Origin: an uncultured Oscillospiraceae bacterium
GTDB taxonomy: Bacteria > Bacillota > Clostridia > Oscillospirales > Ruminococcaceae
Length of the DNA stretch: 64,000 bases
Reading direction: 5' to 3'
Assembly: GCA_910587465.1 (NCBI GenBank)
Contig: CAJUMS010000005.1
Coordinates: 1 to 64,000, forward strand
Shown piece by piece: positions 1-7,902 of the stretch (position 1 is the first letter of the stretch; every line of letters starts with the position of its first letter). The notes under the pieces are model-generated. The model searched no databases and was not told the DNA's origin. It worked only from the letters and a program-made list of their open reading frames with translations. The position numbers were made by a program, and so were the translations under genes.

Positions 1-48
1 CGAGATTCGAGTGAGTGACTGGAGTTCAGACGTGTGCTCTTCCGATCT
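1..48. other. Illumina adapter left at contig edge
   Basis: Bases 15-48 are the 34-base index-side TruSeq primer tail, ending in CTCTTCCGATCT. Bases 7-14 (TCGAGTGA) have the position of an 8-base index, and bases 1-6 (CGAGAT) are the end of the P7 arm. This is library sequence. Genomic sequence starts at about base 49, and this marks a true contig end. Confidence 0.97.
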
Positions 49-104
49 ATAATAGCGGCAATCATATTTATACCGAAAAAGAACAAAAACGCCGAAATTT
101 CGGC

Positions 105-133
105 TTGACAAAGTAATAAAACAGTGCTATAAT
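105..133 (+). promoter_or_regulatory. Sigma-A promoter of rubredoxin
   Basis: TTGACA (105-110), 17-bp spacer, TATAAT (128-133): a perfect consensus promoter 28 bases before the rubredoxin start, with an AAAGGAG ribosome site at about 146-152. Confidence 0.85.
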
Positions 134-161
134 TTATAAAAAAGGAAAGGAGTTTTTGCCA

Positions 162-317
162 ATGAAGAAGTACGAATGCCCATGCGGCTATGTTTACGAC
201 GAGGCTGTCGGCGATCCCGACAACGGTATCGCGGCGGGAACCAAGTTTGAGGATATCCCCGACGACTGGACCTGTCCGACCTGCGGTCTCGGCAAGGACG
301 CGTTTACCGAGGTATAA
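162..317 (+). CDS. Rubredoxin (CxC variant)
   Basis: 51-aa one-electron carrier of the cytoplasm with a single iron bound by four cysteines. The family pattern is clear: GYVYD after the first cysteine pair, DPDNGIAAGT, and IPDDWTCPTCG near residues 33-42. The odd point is the first knuckle. It reads C6-P-C8-G, one residue shorter than the usual CxxCG, while the second is a normal CPTC. The second rubredoxin of this window (6099-6278) has the same CPCG, so a read error is unlikely. Strong promoter and terminator make it a single-gene unit. Partners, such as rubrerythrin or a flavodiiron protein, are not visible nearby. Confidence 0.95.
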   Translation: MKKYECPCGYVYDEAVGDPDNGIAAGTKFEDIPDDWTCPTCGLGKDAFTEV

Positions 318-322
318 ACATT

Positions 323-354
323 AACGGGCGCTGTAACTTAACAGCGCCCGTTTT
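323..354. terminator. Terminator after rubredoxin
   Basis: A perfect 12-bp hairpin, aacgggcgctgt / acagcgcccgtt, with loop aactta, followed by TTTT on the + strand. It lies between convergent genes. Confidence 0.85.
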
Positions 355-388
355 GGTATAAAAAATTCTGCTGCTCAACAATTTACGT

Positions 389-778
389 TCATTGCTTTTT
401 CGCATTCTCACAAACATAAAAACACAGCTTGACGATACAAAACGGAATAAGCGTAAAAGGCAGCACTATCGCAACGTTGAACAGGAGATCGCTTGCGCTT
501 CCTCCGATGATAAACGTCATTGCCGCGGTAAACAGTACCGTTGCCGCCGTCCAAAGCCACACCGGTATTTTCCCCTTGAACAGCAGAGCTCCCGCGATAC
601 CGCACAGCGGCAAGCATACGGTATAGTAGAATATCATGTGAGAAACATTTGCCAGCCCGCCGATACCCGGATCGCCATGATACGGGAGGAATAGATAAAA
701 TATTACCGTGAAAACCGAAAAGATCAAATAAATTCCCAATGTGCCGATAACCGATTTCAAAAGCTGCATTTTATCCAT
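389..778 (-). CDS. Small four-helix membrane protein
   Basis: 129 aa with four hydrophobic segments at roughly residues 7-33, 48-67, 71-92 and 98-123. I do not recognise the family. It is the last gene of the MoxR unit: its ATG follows the moxR stop by 9 bases, with AGAGGTGA as ribosome site. Context suggests a membrane partner of the ATPase, but nothing in the sequence shows this. Confidence 0.7.
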   Translation of the reverse strand: MDKMQLLKSVIGTLGIYLIFSVFTVIFYLFLPYHGDPGIGGLANVSHMIFYYTVCLPLCGIAGALLFKGKIPVWLWTAATVLFTAAMTFIIGGSASDLLFNVAIVLPFTLIPFCIVKLCFYVCENAKKQ

Positions 779-787
779 ATTTCACCT

Positions 788-1702
788 CTAAATGGGCACG
801 ACCGTTTCCATAAGAATTTTCCGAATGATCTCATCGGAGGACAGATAATCGCTCTGACCCGCCGCGAGGATAACTCTGTGACCGAGCACTGACGGCGCCA
901 TTGACTTCACGTCGTCGGGGGTAGCGAACGCGCGGTTGCTTATCAGCGCCATAGCCTGCGCCGCTCTGTACAGTGCGATAGACGCTCTCGGGGACGCGCC
1001 GAGCTTTATCTCCTGCTTGTTCCGCGTAGCGCCGACGATCATCAGTATATACGCCTTTACCTGCTCCGAGACGGAAACGCGCGACGACATCTCGCGCAGG
1101 GAGACGACCTCATCCAAAGACATCACGGGTTGAACCTCGATATTGTGCGGCATCTTTTCAAGCATTTGGAGTTCGGCGGCGCGGTCGGGATAGCCTATCG
1201 AAATGCGCATTAAAAAGCGGTCAAGCTGCGCCTCGGGAAGATGATACGTTCCGTAGGTCTCGATAGGGTTCTGAGTCGCGAGTGTCATAAACGGCACGGG
1301 CAACTTGTGAGTGATACCGTCGACGGAAATCTGAAGCTCCTCCATTGCCTCCAGCAGCGAGGACTGCACCTTCGGCGAGGTGCGGTTGATCTCGTCCGCG
1401 AGCAGGAAGTTGCACATCGCCGCGCCCGCGCGGTACTCCGCGGCTCCCGTTTTCTGATCGATCACAGTGTAGCCGATAACGTCCGACGGCATAAGGTCGG
1501 GCGTGAACTGTATGCGCCCGAACGTTCCCGAAACTGACTTCGCGAGGGTCTCCGCGAGCAAGGTCTTACCCACGCCTGGAACGTCCTCAATAAGCACGTG
1601 ACCGCCCGCTATCATAGCGCAGATTATTTTAACGATAACGTCGTGCTTGCCGATAATTACATTTTCAATGTTTTTGATAAGCTGTTCAATTCTTGGGTTC
1701 AT
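788..1702 (-). CDS. MoxR-family AAA+ ATPase
   Basis: 304-aa chaperone-like ATPase. Walker A is PGVGKT around residues 42-47, Walker B is FLLADE at 99-104 followed by INR, and the sensor segment TQNP lies near 150. The length is normal for MoxR/RavA-type ATPases, which remodel or load cofactors into client proteins, usually with a VWA or DUF58 partner. No DUF58, VWA or transglutaminase gene is adjacent; the neighbours are small membrane proteins instead. Its ATG overlaps the stop of the 35-aa gene before it (ATGA), so the two are translationally coupled. Confidence 0.9.
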   Translation of the reverse strand: MNPRIEQLIKNIENVIIGKHDVIVKIICAMIAGGHVLIEDVPGVGKTLLAETLAKSVSGTFGRIQFTPDLMPSDVIGYTVIDQKTGAAEYRAGAAMCNFLLADEINRTSPKVQSSLLEAMEELQISVDGITHKLPVPFMTLATQNPIETYGTYHLPEAQLDRFLMRISIGYPDRAAELQMLEKMPHNIEVQPVMSLDEVVSLREMSSRVSVSEQVKAYILMIVGATRNKQEIKLGASPRASIALYRAAQAMALISNRAFATPDDVKSMAPSVLGHRVILAAGQSDYLSSDEIIRKILMETVVPI

Positions 1703-1806
1703 TTTGTTGTTGTCCTTTCTTTATTCTGTAATGTAACAGCTGACAATACGATCCTCAGCGCCGCGCCGCCGATAATCAGCAGAGCTATCGCCAAAGGTTT
1801 TCTCAT
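1699..1806 (-). CDS. 35-aa single-helix membrane peptide
   Basis: The peptide begins MRKPLAIALLIIGG and has one hydrophobic segment and a basic tail. A GGGGAGA ribosome site precedes the ATG, and its TGA overlaps the moxR ATG. The N-terminus resembles those of the next two upstream genes (MRNPLTIALII, MKKSLAVGLLVIGG), so these are probably related proteins of different length. It may be a decayed or minimal member, or simply a coupling peptide for moxR. Confidence 0.5.
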   Translation of the reverse strand: MRKPLAIALLIIGGAALRIVLSAVTLQNKERTTTK

Positions 1807-1842
1807 AAGATCATCTCCCCGATCGGAAAATCCGAAAAAACG

Positions 1843-2295
1843 TTATTTTGTGCGGCTTTTTTCATTTAAATATAAGATAACCGCCGAGCAGATGGCGCAT
1901 ACGGTCGTTATCGAAACGATAATAAGAAAAAATCTCGATATACCGTAAAATATTCCCGTCCACAGCGTCCTAAGACCCGCCCACATATCGTTGGAGGGCT
2001 TGTAATTTTTATAATCGAGATAGTTCGACACGAAAAAAACGATAGCGAACACAGTGATCGGCACTTGAACACACGCGAGAAAAACGCCCCTTTTCACGCC
2101 GATTTTTCGCGTCTTCTTAGTCACAGTATTCAGCAGCGCGCAAAATCCGAGTATGACCGCAGTCAGCACGAGAATGCATATCCCCGGATTGAAGTTCCAT
2201 ACCAACAGCGCGATAACGCAGATCAGCACATTGCACAAATCTCCGCCGATTATTGTCGCGAGGATTATTAAAGCTATCGTCAAAGGATTTCTCAT
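1843..2295 (-). CDS. Membrane protein, MRNPL family
   Basis: 150 aa with about four hydrophobic segments and a positively charged loop (TKKTRK) near residue 60. The start at 2295 is chosen because AGGGGAGG lies 5 bases before it; a longer frame from 2328 has no ribosome site. Function unknown. Its N-terminus is like that of the 35-aa and 135-aa neighbours. Confidence 0.7.
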   Translation of the reverse strand: MRNPLTIALIILATIIGGDLCNVLICVIALLVWNFNPGICILVLTAVILGFCALLNTVTKKTRKIGVKRGVFLACVQVPITVFAIVFFVSNYLDYKNYKPSNDMWAGLRTLWTGIFYGISRFFLIIVSITTVCAICSAVILYLNEKSRTK

Positions 2296-2308
2296 ACCGT
2301 ACCTCCCC

Positions 2309-2716
2309 TTAAGAATTAGCGTGGGCAACAGCCAGCCATATCCCGCCTGCGATCGCCAGCACTACCGAGACCGCGACAAAGGCTAACGCGGCAAGTGCCT
2401 CGCGCAGCCCCTCCATAAATCCTCTGAAATGTCCCAGCTTGTCAAGTATCAGAACTACGGTAAAAAATATTCCCGAGCCTATCATTGGCGGCACATAAGC
2501 GCACAGAAAAAACATCGAAACGCCCATTCCGTATTTCCGTCGATAAAGCTTGCTGATGCAGTTCCCTCCGAAAGCCATTCCCAAAATCAGTACGAAATCA
2601 ATGAACAGTCCAACGTTCAATAGCTCCGCAAGCAAGAGCATACAAAGAACCGACAATCCGAAAACCGCGGCAAGCCCGCCGATAACAAGCAAACCGACAG
2701 CCAACGATTTTTTCAT
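2309..2716 (-). CDS. Membrane protein, MKKSL family
   Basis: 135 aa with three or four hydrophobic segments; starts MKKSLAVGLLVIGG. Its ATG overlaps the TGA of a 26-aa ORF upstream. No family recognised. With 1699-1806, 1843-2295 and 2713-2793 it forms a run of related small membrane genes leading into moxR. Confidence 0.7.
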   Translation of the reverse strand: MKKSLAVGLLVIGGLAAVFGLSVLCMLLLAELLNVGLFIDFVLILGMAFGGNCISKLYRRKYGMGVSMFFLCAYVPPMIGSGIFFTVVLILDKLGHFRGFMEGLREALAALAFVAVSVVLAIAGGIWLAVAHANS

Positions 2717-2793
2717 ATGCTACCCCCCTTTTTGGTCATTCTGCCGCCGATCGTCCAGAGAATAGCGCAGAGTATAACGGCTGATTTTTTCAT
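2713..2793 (-). CDS. 26-aa leader-like membrane peptide
   Basis: The peptide starts MKKSAVILCAILWTIGG and ends with the stop overlapping the next ATG (ATGA). The ribosome site is weak (TGAG). The similar N-terminus to its neighbours and the coupling are the only support. A competing 27-aa frame begins 10 bases earlier, at 2803. Confidence 0.35.
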   Translation of the reverse strand: MKKSAVILCAILWTIGGRMTKKGGSI

Positions 2794-2813
2794 TCGTGCT
2801 CATTTCAGTCTGT

Positions 2814-2844
2814 AAAAACGGCGCGGCTGGAAACAGCCGCGCCG
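2814..2844 (-). terminator. Terminator after MsmX-type ATPase
   Basis: A 10-bp GC hairpin, cggcgcggct / agccgcgccg, with a five-T run on the minus strand. It ends the ABC ATPase transcript. The small membrane genes then start without a clear promoter of their own. Confidence 0.8.
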
Positions 2845-2864
2845 AAAAATGCTTATGGATTAAA

Positions 2865-4007
2865 TTAGTTAAGCAGGCTGTGCTCGTCGCCCGGATCGAA
2901 CAGGTGGATCTTGTTGGGATCGAGAGCAAGTCTGATAGTGTCCTGAGGACGTGCGGTACATCTGGGAGATACGCGCGCGGTAAGCGGCATACCCTCGCAG
3001 GTGAGGTACAGATAGGTCTCCGCGCCAAGCATTTCGGTTACGTCTACGGTAGCCTCAATGATACCGGTCTTAGCAGCGGACAGGAACATTTCCTCGTCGT
3101 GAATGTTCTCGGGACGGATACCAAGGATAACTTCCTTGTCAACATAGTACTTCAGCGCGTCGGTATCGGCCTTAGCGGAGGGCAGCTCTACATAGAACTT
3201 TCTTCCTCTTGCGGTCTTGGTATCCTCGGAGCCGAACTCTACGGTGTACTTGCCGTCCTGCATAATGAGCTTTGCGTTAATGAAGTTCATCTGCGGAGAA
3301 CCGATAAATCCTGCAACAAACTTGTTTACGGGCTGCTCGTACAGATTGATAGGAGAATCGATCTGCTGAACATAACCGTCCTTCATAACGACGATTCTGT
3401 CACCCATCGTCATAGCCTCTGTCTGGTCATGCGTTACATAGATAAACGTAGTACCCAATTTCTTGTGCAGCTTGGAAAGCTCGGTTCTCATCTGTGCACG
3501 CAGCTTAGCGTCCAGGTTGGACAGCGGCTCGTCGAGAAGGAATACCTGAGGATCACGAACGATCGCACGACCCAGTGCAACACGCTGTCTCTGACCGCCG
3601 GAGAGAGCCTTCGGCTTTCTGTCGAGCAGGTGAGCGATGTCGAGGATCTTAGCAGCTTCCTCAACGAGCTTCTTGATCTCGTCCTTGGGAACCTTACGGA
3701 GCTTCAGACCGAACGCCATATTGTCAAATACTGTCATATGAGGATACAAAGCGTAGTTCTGGAAAACCATCGCGATATCTCTGTCCTTAGGAGCAACGTC
3801 GTTTACAAGACGGTCGCCGATGAACAGCTCGCCCTCGGAGATCTCCTCCAAGCCCGCGATCATACGCAGGGTGGTGGACTTACCGCATCCGGAAGGACCT
3901 ACCAGTACGATAAACTCCTTGTCCTTGATGTTCATGGTGAAGTCCGAAACGGCTACAACGCCGCCCGCATAACGCTTATAAATGCCTCTTGCCGATAAAC
4001 TTGCCAT
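2865..4007 (-). CDS. msmX: MsmX/UgpC-type sugar ABC transporter ATPase
   Basis: 380-aa ATP-binding subunit of carbohydrate importers of the MalK group. Walker A GPSGCGKST is at residues 37-45, the Q-loop is in FQNYALYPHM, the signature is LSGGQRQR near 135, and Walker B LLDEPLSNLDA follows. The C-terminal third is the TOBE/OB regulatory domain. MsmX proteins serve several importers whose operons lack an ATPase. The large sugar operon at 32.9-45.0 kb has four permeases and no ATPase, so this is its likely motor (inferred). Monocistronic, with an AGGAGG ribosome site and a strong terminator. The symbol is by family. Confidence 0.9.
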   Translation of the reverse strand: MASLSARGIYKRYAGGVVAVSDFTMNIKDKEFIVLVGPSGCGKSTTLRMIAGLEEISEGELFIGDRLVNDVAPKDRDIAMVFQNYALYPHMTVFDNMAFGLKLRKVPKDEIKKLVEEAAKILDIAHLLDRKPKALSGGQRQRVALGRAIVRDPQVFLLDEPLSNLDAKLRAQMRTELSKLHKKLGTTFIYVTHDQTEAMTMGDRIVVMKDGYVQQIDSPINLYEQPVNKFVAGFIGSPQMNFINAKLIMQDGKYTVEFGSEDTKTARGRKFYVELPSAKADTDALKYYVDKEVILGIRPENIHDEEMFLSAAKTGIIEATVDVTEMLGAETYLYLTCEGMPLTARVSPRCTARPQDTIRLALDPNKIHLFDPGDEHSLLN

Positions 4008-4380
4008 TTATATAACCTCCTACTAATGTAAATGTAACAAAATAAAAGTTAATATTTCGCTAATAATATAATACCAAAACCAAACCAAAAAATAAAGAGC
4101 CTAAACCAACAAATATTTTTGAATTCGTTTATATACTTTCACTAACGTTTACAAATTCTACTGTAAAATCCGCCGCGTTAATTGGCACATTGCACAAAAA
4201 AACGACTGAATTTGCTTTGGTGTCAATGATAGAGCCGAATTTTCGGCATATCCCACAAAGACACGCAAAAGATTTTGGTAATATTGGCACAATATATTGT
4301 ATTTTCTGTGAAATTATCCGCATATAATAGTTACGGTCACGGACAATAATATCAAATACATTTTAAAGCGGAGGGATAGT
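4008..4380. other. Intergenic region between divergent genes
   Basis: AT-rich spacer holding the regulatory DNA of the ABC ATPase (minus) and of the DUF4830 gene (plus). A TATAAT at 4323-4328 could be the -10 of the plus gene; no good -35 at 17 bp is seen. On the minus strand, TATTAT near 4066 is a possible -10. No convincing gene or hairpin is visible. Confidence 0.5.
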
Positions 4381-4830
4381 ATGGCGGGAAAAAAACCGCG
4401 CCGCAGCAGGAGCCTTACGTTGGGAGTGCTCCTGATAGTGCTTGCGGGGATATGGTGTATATTCAAGCTGTCGTCGGGCGGGGGAGCACATATTTCCGGT
4501 GCTACCAACGAGGAGCGCGTGCAGTATATAGAGACGTTCGGCTGGAATGCCGCACCCGTGCCGTCAAGTGTGGAGGAGGTTCGTATCCCTTCGCGCTTCG
4601 ACGAGGCGTATACGCAGTACAATGCGCTTCAGAAAGAACAGGGCTTCGATCTGATGAAGTACCGCGCCTGCTTCGCGAAAAAGTATACATATGAGATAAC
4701 CAATTTCGACGGCGCCGATCCCGTAGTGCCGATATGCGCTAATTTACTGGTCATCGACGGCGAGATCATCGGCGCGGATATCTCATCCTCGGAGGCAAAC
4801 GGACTGGTCACGGTGCTTGCAAAAAAATAG
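4381..4830 (+). CDS. DUF4830 membrane-anchored protein
   Basis: 149 aa. A basic N-terminus (KKPRRSRS) is followed by one membrane helix (about 11-29) and an external domain with the pattern of DUF4830: EERVQYIETFGW, then VRIPSRFDEAYTQYNALQKEQGFDL, then a DGEIIGADI strand. Function is not known for the family; it is common in Clostridia, often near cell-surface genes. Ribosome site GGAGG. The next gene has its own promoter. Confidence 0.8.
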   Translation: MAGKKPRRSRSLTLGVLLIVLAGIWCIFKLSSGGGAHISGATNEERVQYIETFGWNAAPVPSSVEEVRIPSRFDEAYTQYNALQKEQGFDLMKYRACFAKKYTYEITNFDGADPVVPICANLLVIDGEIIGADISSSEANGLVTVLAKK

Positions 4831-4837
4831 AGAACGC

Positions 4838-4866
4838 TTGACAATCTCGGCGGTTTGGTGTACAAT
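4838..4866 (+). promoter_or_regulatory. Sigma-A promoter of lipoprotein gene
   Basis: TTGACA (4838-4843), 17-bp spacer, TACAAT (4861-4866), 26 bases before the GTG start at 4893. Confidence 0.8.
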
Positions 4867-4892
4867 GAATACATAACGCTTGAGATAGCGAG

Positions 4893-6065
4893 GTGTTTTC
4901 CATTAAAAAATCTATTTCAATGATTTCAATATGTACCGCGGCTTTACTGCTTGCGGGGTGCGGAGGCGGTGTGCCCGATATGCCGTCGTTCGTGTTTCCC
5001 GACAGCGGGTCGGGAAGCTCTCGTTATTCGTCAAGTACGCAGAGCGTTTCCAAGCCCGATAATACCACGGCAAGTACCGAGACGAAGTCAGACACTTACG
5101 AGCCGGCTTCCGTAGTTGAGACAAGCGAGCCTATATCCGCTCCTTCCGAAGTCAGCTCGCTGACACTTTCGCACGATCCCATAAACGAAAAGACGGTCGA
5201 GCTGAGAGGCAATACCGCGATTATCAGCGGCAAAACTGCGGACAGCCCGATCGACCATATGTCCGTGTTCCCGCGCGGCGCGGAATTCGACCTGAATTCC
5301 GACAAGGACGGTTTTTCCGCGGAGATCGTGCTGACCGAGCCGCAAAGCGGGTATCTTACCGTCACGCTGGTATACGAGGACGGTCATAATGATGAGATTA
5401 TGCTTGAAGTTACTCAGCACGGCTTTGAACTTTGGGATCTTTCCGATATTGCGGAAAATAACAGAAAAGCAGTGGAGAACGCGATAGAGCAGCCGCAAAA
5501 TCAGGTGGCGGAGTATATTGTAAAGGGAGGAAAGCCCGACGAGATACGTAAAGTACTCGAAGAGATACAGGCACTGTCGGATGAGATATGCGCGGGTCTC
5601 AACAGCGATTACGACAAATTACGCGCAATATCGCGGTGGGTATCGGCGAATATTTATTATGATTACCCCGCCTATGACAAGGGCGTACCCGCGGAAACGC
5701 TGTCGCTGAAGTATATGCTGGACAAGCACAGCAGCGTATGCGGGGGCTACTCCAATATGACCTCGGCTCTCTGCGCCGCGCAGGGGATAAAGTGTTGGAA
5801 CGTACACGGCGCGGCGCTTAACGGCGGGCGGATGTTCGTGACCGATAATGACAGTGAGTATCACGAATGGAATTTCGCGGAGATAGACGGGCGCGTCATT
5901 TGGGTGGATTCGGGCTGGAATTCGTACTGTTATCTTCGCCGTGATGGAGTTTATGAGAACGGCGGCATTTGTTACAGGTATTTTGACATCGGCGAGGAAT
6001 ATTTTGCGCTTAATCACAAGGCAAGCTATGCGGAATATAGGGATTATTTCGCGATTTTAAGGTAA
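4893..6065 (+). CDS. Transglutaminase-like lipoprotein
   Basis: 390-aa exported lipoprotein. The signal peptide ends in the lipobox LLAGC at about residue 22. A Ser/Thr-rich linker (to about 95) and a beta-rich domain (about 95-180) follow, then a transglutaminase/protease core. Candidate catalytic residues are Cys in SVCGGYS, His in EYHEWNF and Asp in WVDSGWNS, in the normal order and spacing. Such proteins cross-link or cleave cell-surface peptides. It starts at GTG with a poor ribosome site (GAGATAGCGAG), which may limit expression. A shared terminator separates it from the convergent rubredoxin. Confidence 0.85.
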   Translation: MFSIKKSISMISICTAALLLAGCGGGVPDMPSFVFPDSGSGSSRYSSSTQSVSKPDNTTASTETKSDTYEPASVVETSEPISAPSEVSSLTLSHDPINEKTVELRGNTAIISGKTADSPIDHMSVFPRGAEFDLNSDKDGFSAEIVLTEPQSGYLTVTLVYEDGHNDEIMLEVTQHGFELWDLSDIAENNRKAVENAIEQPQNQVAEYIVKGGKPDEIRKVLEEIQALSDEICAGLNSDYDKLRAISRWVSANIYYDYPAYDKGVPAETLSLKYMLDKHSSVCGGYSNMTSALCAAQGIKCWNVHGAALNGGRMFVTDNDSEYHEWNFAEIDGRVIWVDSGWNSYCYLRRDGVYENGGICYRYFDIGEEYFALNHKASYAEYRDYFAILR

Positions 6066-6067
6066 AA

Positions 6068-6095
6068 AATATCCGCTCCTAACGGAGCGGATATT
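6068..6095. terminator. Bidirectional terminator
   Basis: A perfect 12-bp hairpin, aatatccgctcc / ggagcggatatt, with A residues on the left and T residues on the right. It sits between the convergent lipoprotein and rubredoxin genes. Confidence 0.85.
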
Positions 6096-6098
6096 CGT

Positions 6099-6278
6099 TT
6101 ATTTAACAGCGTTGATGACGTCGTTGCGCGAGCCGAAGTTGTCCTTGGTAAGTCCGCAGACGGGACAGACCCAATCGTCGGGAAGGTCCTCAAACTTCGT
6201 TCCCGCGGCTATGCCCATAGACGGGCAGCCGCGCTCTTCGCTGTATACATAGCCGCACGGGCAGATGTAGTTGTCCAT
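6099..6278 (-). CDS. Rubredoxin (CxC variant), second copy
   Basis: 59-aa electron carrier. It starts MDNYICPCGYVY and has DLPDDWVCPVCG near residues 31-42, so all four iron ligands are present. As in the first rubredoxin the first pair is CPC rather than CxxC. The acidic DPDNG of the family is replaced by CPSMG, adding a fifth cysteine. There is a short extra C-terminal tail. Ribosome site AGGAAG, then ATG at 6278. Confidence 0.92.
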   Translation of the reverse strand: MDNYICPCGYVYSEERGCPSMGIAAGTKFEDLPDDWVCPVCGLTKDNFGSRNDVINAVK

Positions 6279-6319
6279 AAAAATGCACTTCCTTTCATGA
6301 CTATTATTTGAAAATACCG

Positions 6320-6348
6320 TTGCAAAATTCTTGAAAATATGTTACAAT
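6320..6348 (+). promoter_or_regulatory. Sigma-A promoter of PHP gene
   Basis: TTGCAA (6320-6325), 17-bp spacer, TACAAT (6343-6348), 35 bases before the ATG. Confidence 0.65.
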
Positions 6349-6382
6349 ATTTACAGTAATTTTTGGTAAAAGGGGATGCTTT

Positions 6383-7174
6383 ATGATAATCGCCGATATG
6401 CATACACATTCGTCATTCTCGACCGACAGCACCGAATCGATGATGAAAATGGCGAAAGCCGCCGCCGAAAAGGGCTTGCGGACGATATGCCTTACCGAGC
6501 ATCTGGACTACGACTACCCCTGCGGCGAGTTTCAGCTTGATACCGCCGCGTACCATGATGAGCTCATGCGCGTCAAGGCGGAGCTTTCGGATAGGGTAGA
6601 GGTGCTGTTTGGAGTGGAGCTTGGGCTGATGGACTACCTCGCGCCGCGGCTGAACGAGTTCGCAGCAGCGTGGGATTTGGATTTTATCATAGGCTCGTCG
6701 CACCTTGTCGACGGAAAAGACCCGTATTATCCAGAGTATTTTGAAGAGCTCGGCAGTAAAAACGGTATTTTAAGTTATTTTGAGAGTATTCTCGCGAACG
6801 TCCGCGCGTTTGATAACTTTGATGTGTACGGACATCTTGACTATGTTGTAAGATACTCGCCCGAAAAGCGCTATGAGCCGCTTGACTATCGGGAAATAAT
6901 CGACGAGCTACTTAAAGCGTTGGTATCGCTCGGCAAGGGAATTGAAGTGAACACGGCGGGGATAGCGAGCAGAATGGGATACCCTCACCCGAACGCATTC
7001 ATATTGCGACGTTACAAGGAGCTTGGCGGTGAGATCGTTACCGTCGGCTCGGACGCTCACGACAGAATGCGCGTCGCTGCCGACTTCGATAAGGCGCAGG
7101 CGGCTCTCGAGGCGGCGGGGTTTGACCGCTATGCCGTTTTTCGACACAGGCTGGCGGAATTCGTTAAATTTTAG
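6383..7174 (+). CDS. PHP-domain phosphatase, histidinol-phosphatase type
   Basis: 263 aa of the HisK/HisJ type, which dephosphorylates histidinol phosphate in histidine synthesis. Metal-binding motifs are visible: DMHTHS at residues 5-10, TEHLD near 38, GVELGL near 77, SSHLVDG near 106, HLDYV near 152, and GSDAHD near 220. The length is normal. No other his genes are adjacent, so the substrate is inferred from family only; other PHP phosphoesterases are possible. Confidence 0.8.
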   Translation: MIIADMHTHSSFSTDSTESMMKMAKAAAEKGLRTICLTEHLDYDYPCGEFQLDTAAYHDELMRVKAELSDRVEVLFGVELGLMDYLAPRLNEFAAAWDLDFIIGSSHLVDGKDPYYPEYFEELGSKNGILSYFESILANVRAFDNFDVYGHLDYVVRYSPEKRYEPLDYREIIDELLKALVSLGKGIEVNTAGIASRMGYPHPNAFILRRYKELGGEIVTVGSDAHDRMRVAADFDKAQAALEAAGFDRYAVFRHRLAEFVKF

Positions 7175-7248
7175 GCAAAAAAATCCTCTTATGTAACATA
7201 TTTTTACAGTTGAATTTGTGAAAGTTATCTAAAGTTTATTTCTGATAC

Positions 7249-7277
7249 TTGAAAAAATTATAATAATATGCTAAAAT
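7249..7277 (+). promoter_or_regulatory. Sigma-A promoter of hpf
   Basis: TTGAAA (7249-7254), 17-bp spacer, TAAAAT (7272-7277). A small hairpin, gaggcg / cgcctc, lies in the leader at 7285-7299. Confidence 0.65.
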
Positions 7278-7327
7278 ATATTAAGAGGCGGTCCGCCTCA
7301 CTTTAACTAACGGAAGGAATGAGTTGC

Positions 7328-7846
7328 ATGAAGGTTACAATTACCGCAAAGAAGCTCAACATTTCGCAGTCGTTCACCGACTACGCGGAGCAGAAGCTTA
7401 ACGCAAAGCTGGACAGATTTTTCCCAGAGGAGGCGGAGGCTAAGATCACCTTGGCAGAACGCCGCGATATGATCATACTTGAGCTTACCGTAAAATATAA
7501 CGGCATGATCTGCCGTGCGGAGCAGACCGCAAAGGATAAGAACGATGCGCTCGACGTTACTATCGACCGTATTATCCGTCAGATCAGAAAGCAGAAGACC
7601 AAGATTGAAAAGAACCTGCGCGCGGACGCGTTCGCGGGGCTTGCTCCGGAGGTCGAGGAGGATACCTACGAGGTCATCAGAGAAAAGACCTTCCGGCTCC
7701 GCCCGATGTCGGTCGAGGAGGCTATTTTGCAGATGAACCTGCTGGATCATAATTTCTTTATGTTTAAGAATGCCGAGACGGGCGCTGTCAACGTTGTTTA
7801 CAAGCGCAACGAGGGCAATTACGCGGTGCTTGTTCCCGAGGATTGA
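7328..7846 (+). CDS. hpf: Long-form ribosome hibernation promoting factor
   Basis: 172 aa from ATG 7328. The N-terminal domain (about 1-100) binds the ribosomal decoding centre; the C-terminal domain (about 118-170, with RPMSVEEAILQMNLLDHNFFMFKN) dimerises and makes 100S ribosomes. The upstream ATG at 7319 lies directly against the GGAAGGA ribosome site, so 7328 (9 bases downstream) is preferred. Its own promoter and a strong terminator make it a single-gene unit. Confidence 0.93.
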   Translation: MKVTITAKKLNISQSFTDYAEQKLNAKLDRFFPEEAEAKITLAERRDMIILELTVKYNGMICRAEQTAKDKNDALDVTIDRIIRQIRKQKTKIEKNLRADAFAGLAPEVEEDTYEVIREKTFRLRPMSVEEAILQMNLLDHNFFMFKNAETGAVNVVYKRNEGNYAVLVPED

Positions 7847-7856
7847 TCGGGTATCG

Positions 7857-7887
7857 TCCCCCGTTCCGTTCGGAGCGGGGGATTTTT
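7857..7887 (+). terminator. Terminator after hpf
   Basis: Hairpin tcccccgttcc / ggagcggggga with loop gttc, followed by TTTTT. Confidence 0.85.
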
Positions 7888-7902
7888 ACAGGGGGAGTGA
7901 TC

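Noticed and set aside
162..190. A missing codon in the first rubredoxin as a sequencing error.
   Set aside because: The second rubredoxin has the same CPCG and both frames are intact.
2796..3998. A 400-codon open frame on the plus strand opposite the ABC ATPase.
   Set aside because: Antisense shadow: no family motif, and the opposite strand encodes a complete ATPase with all motifs.
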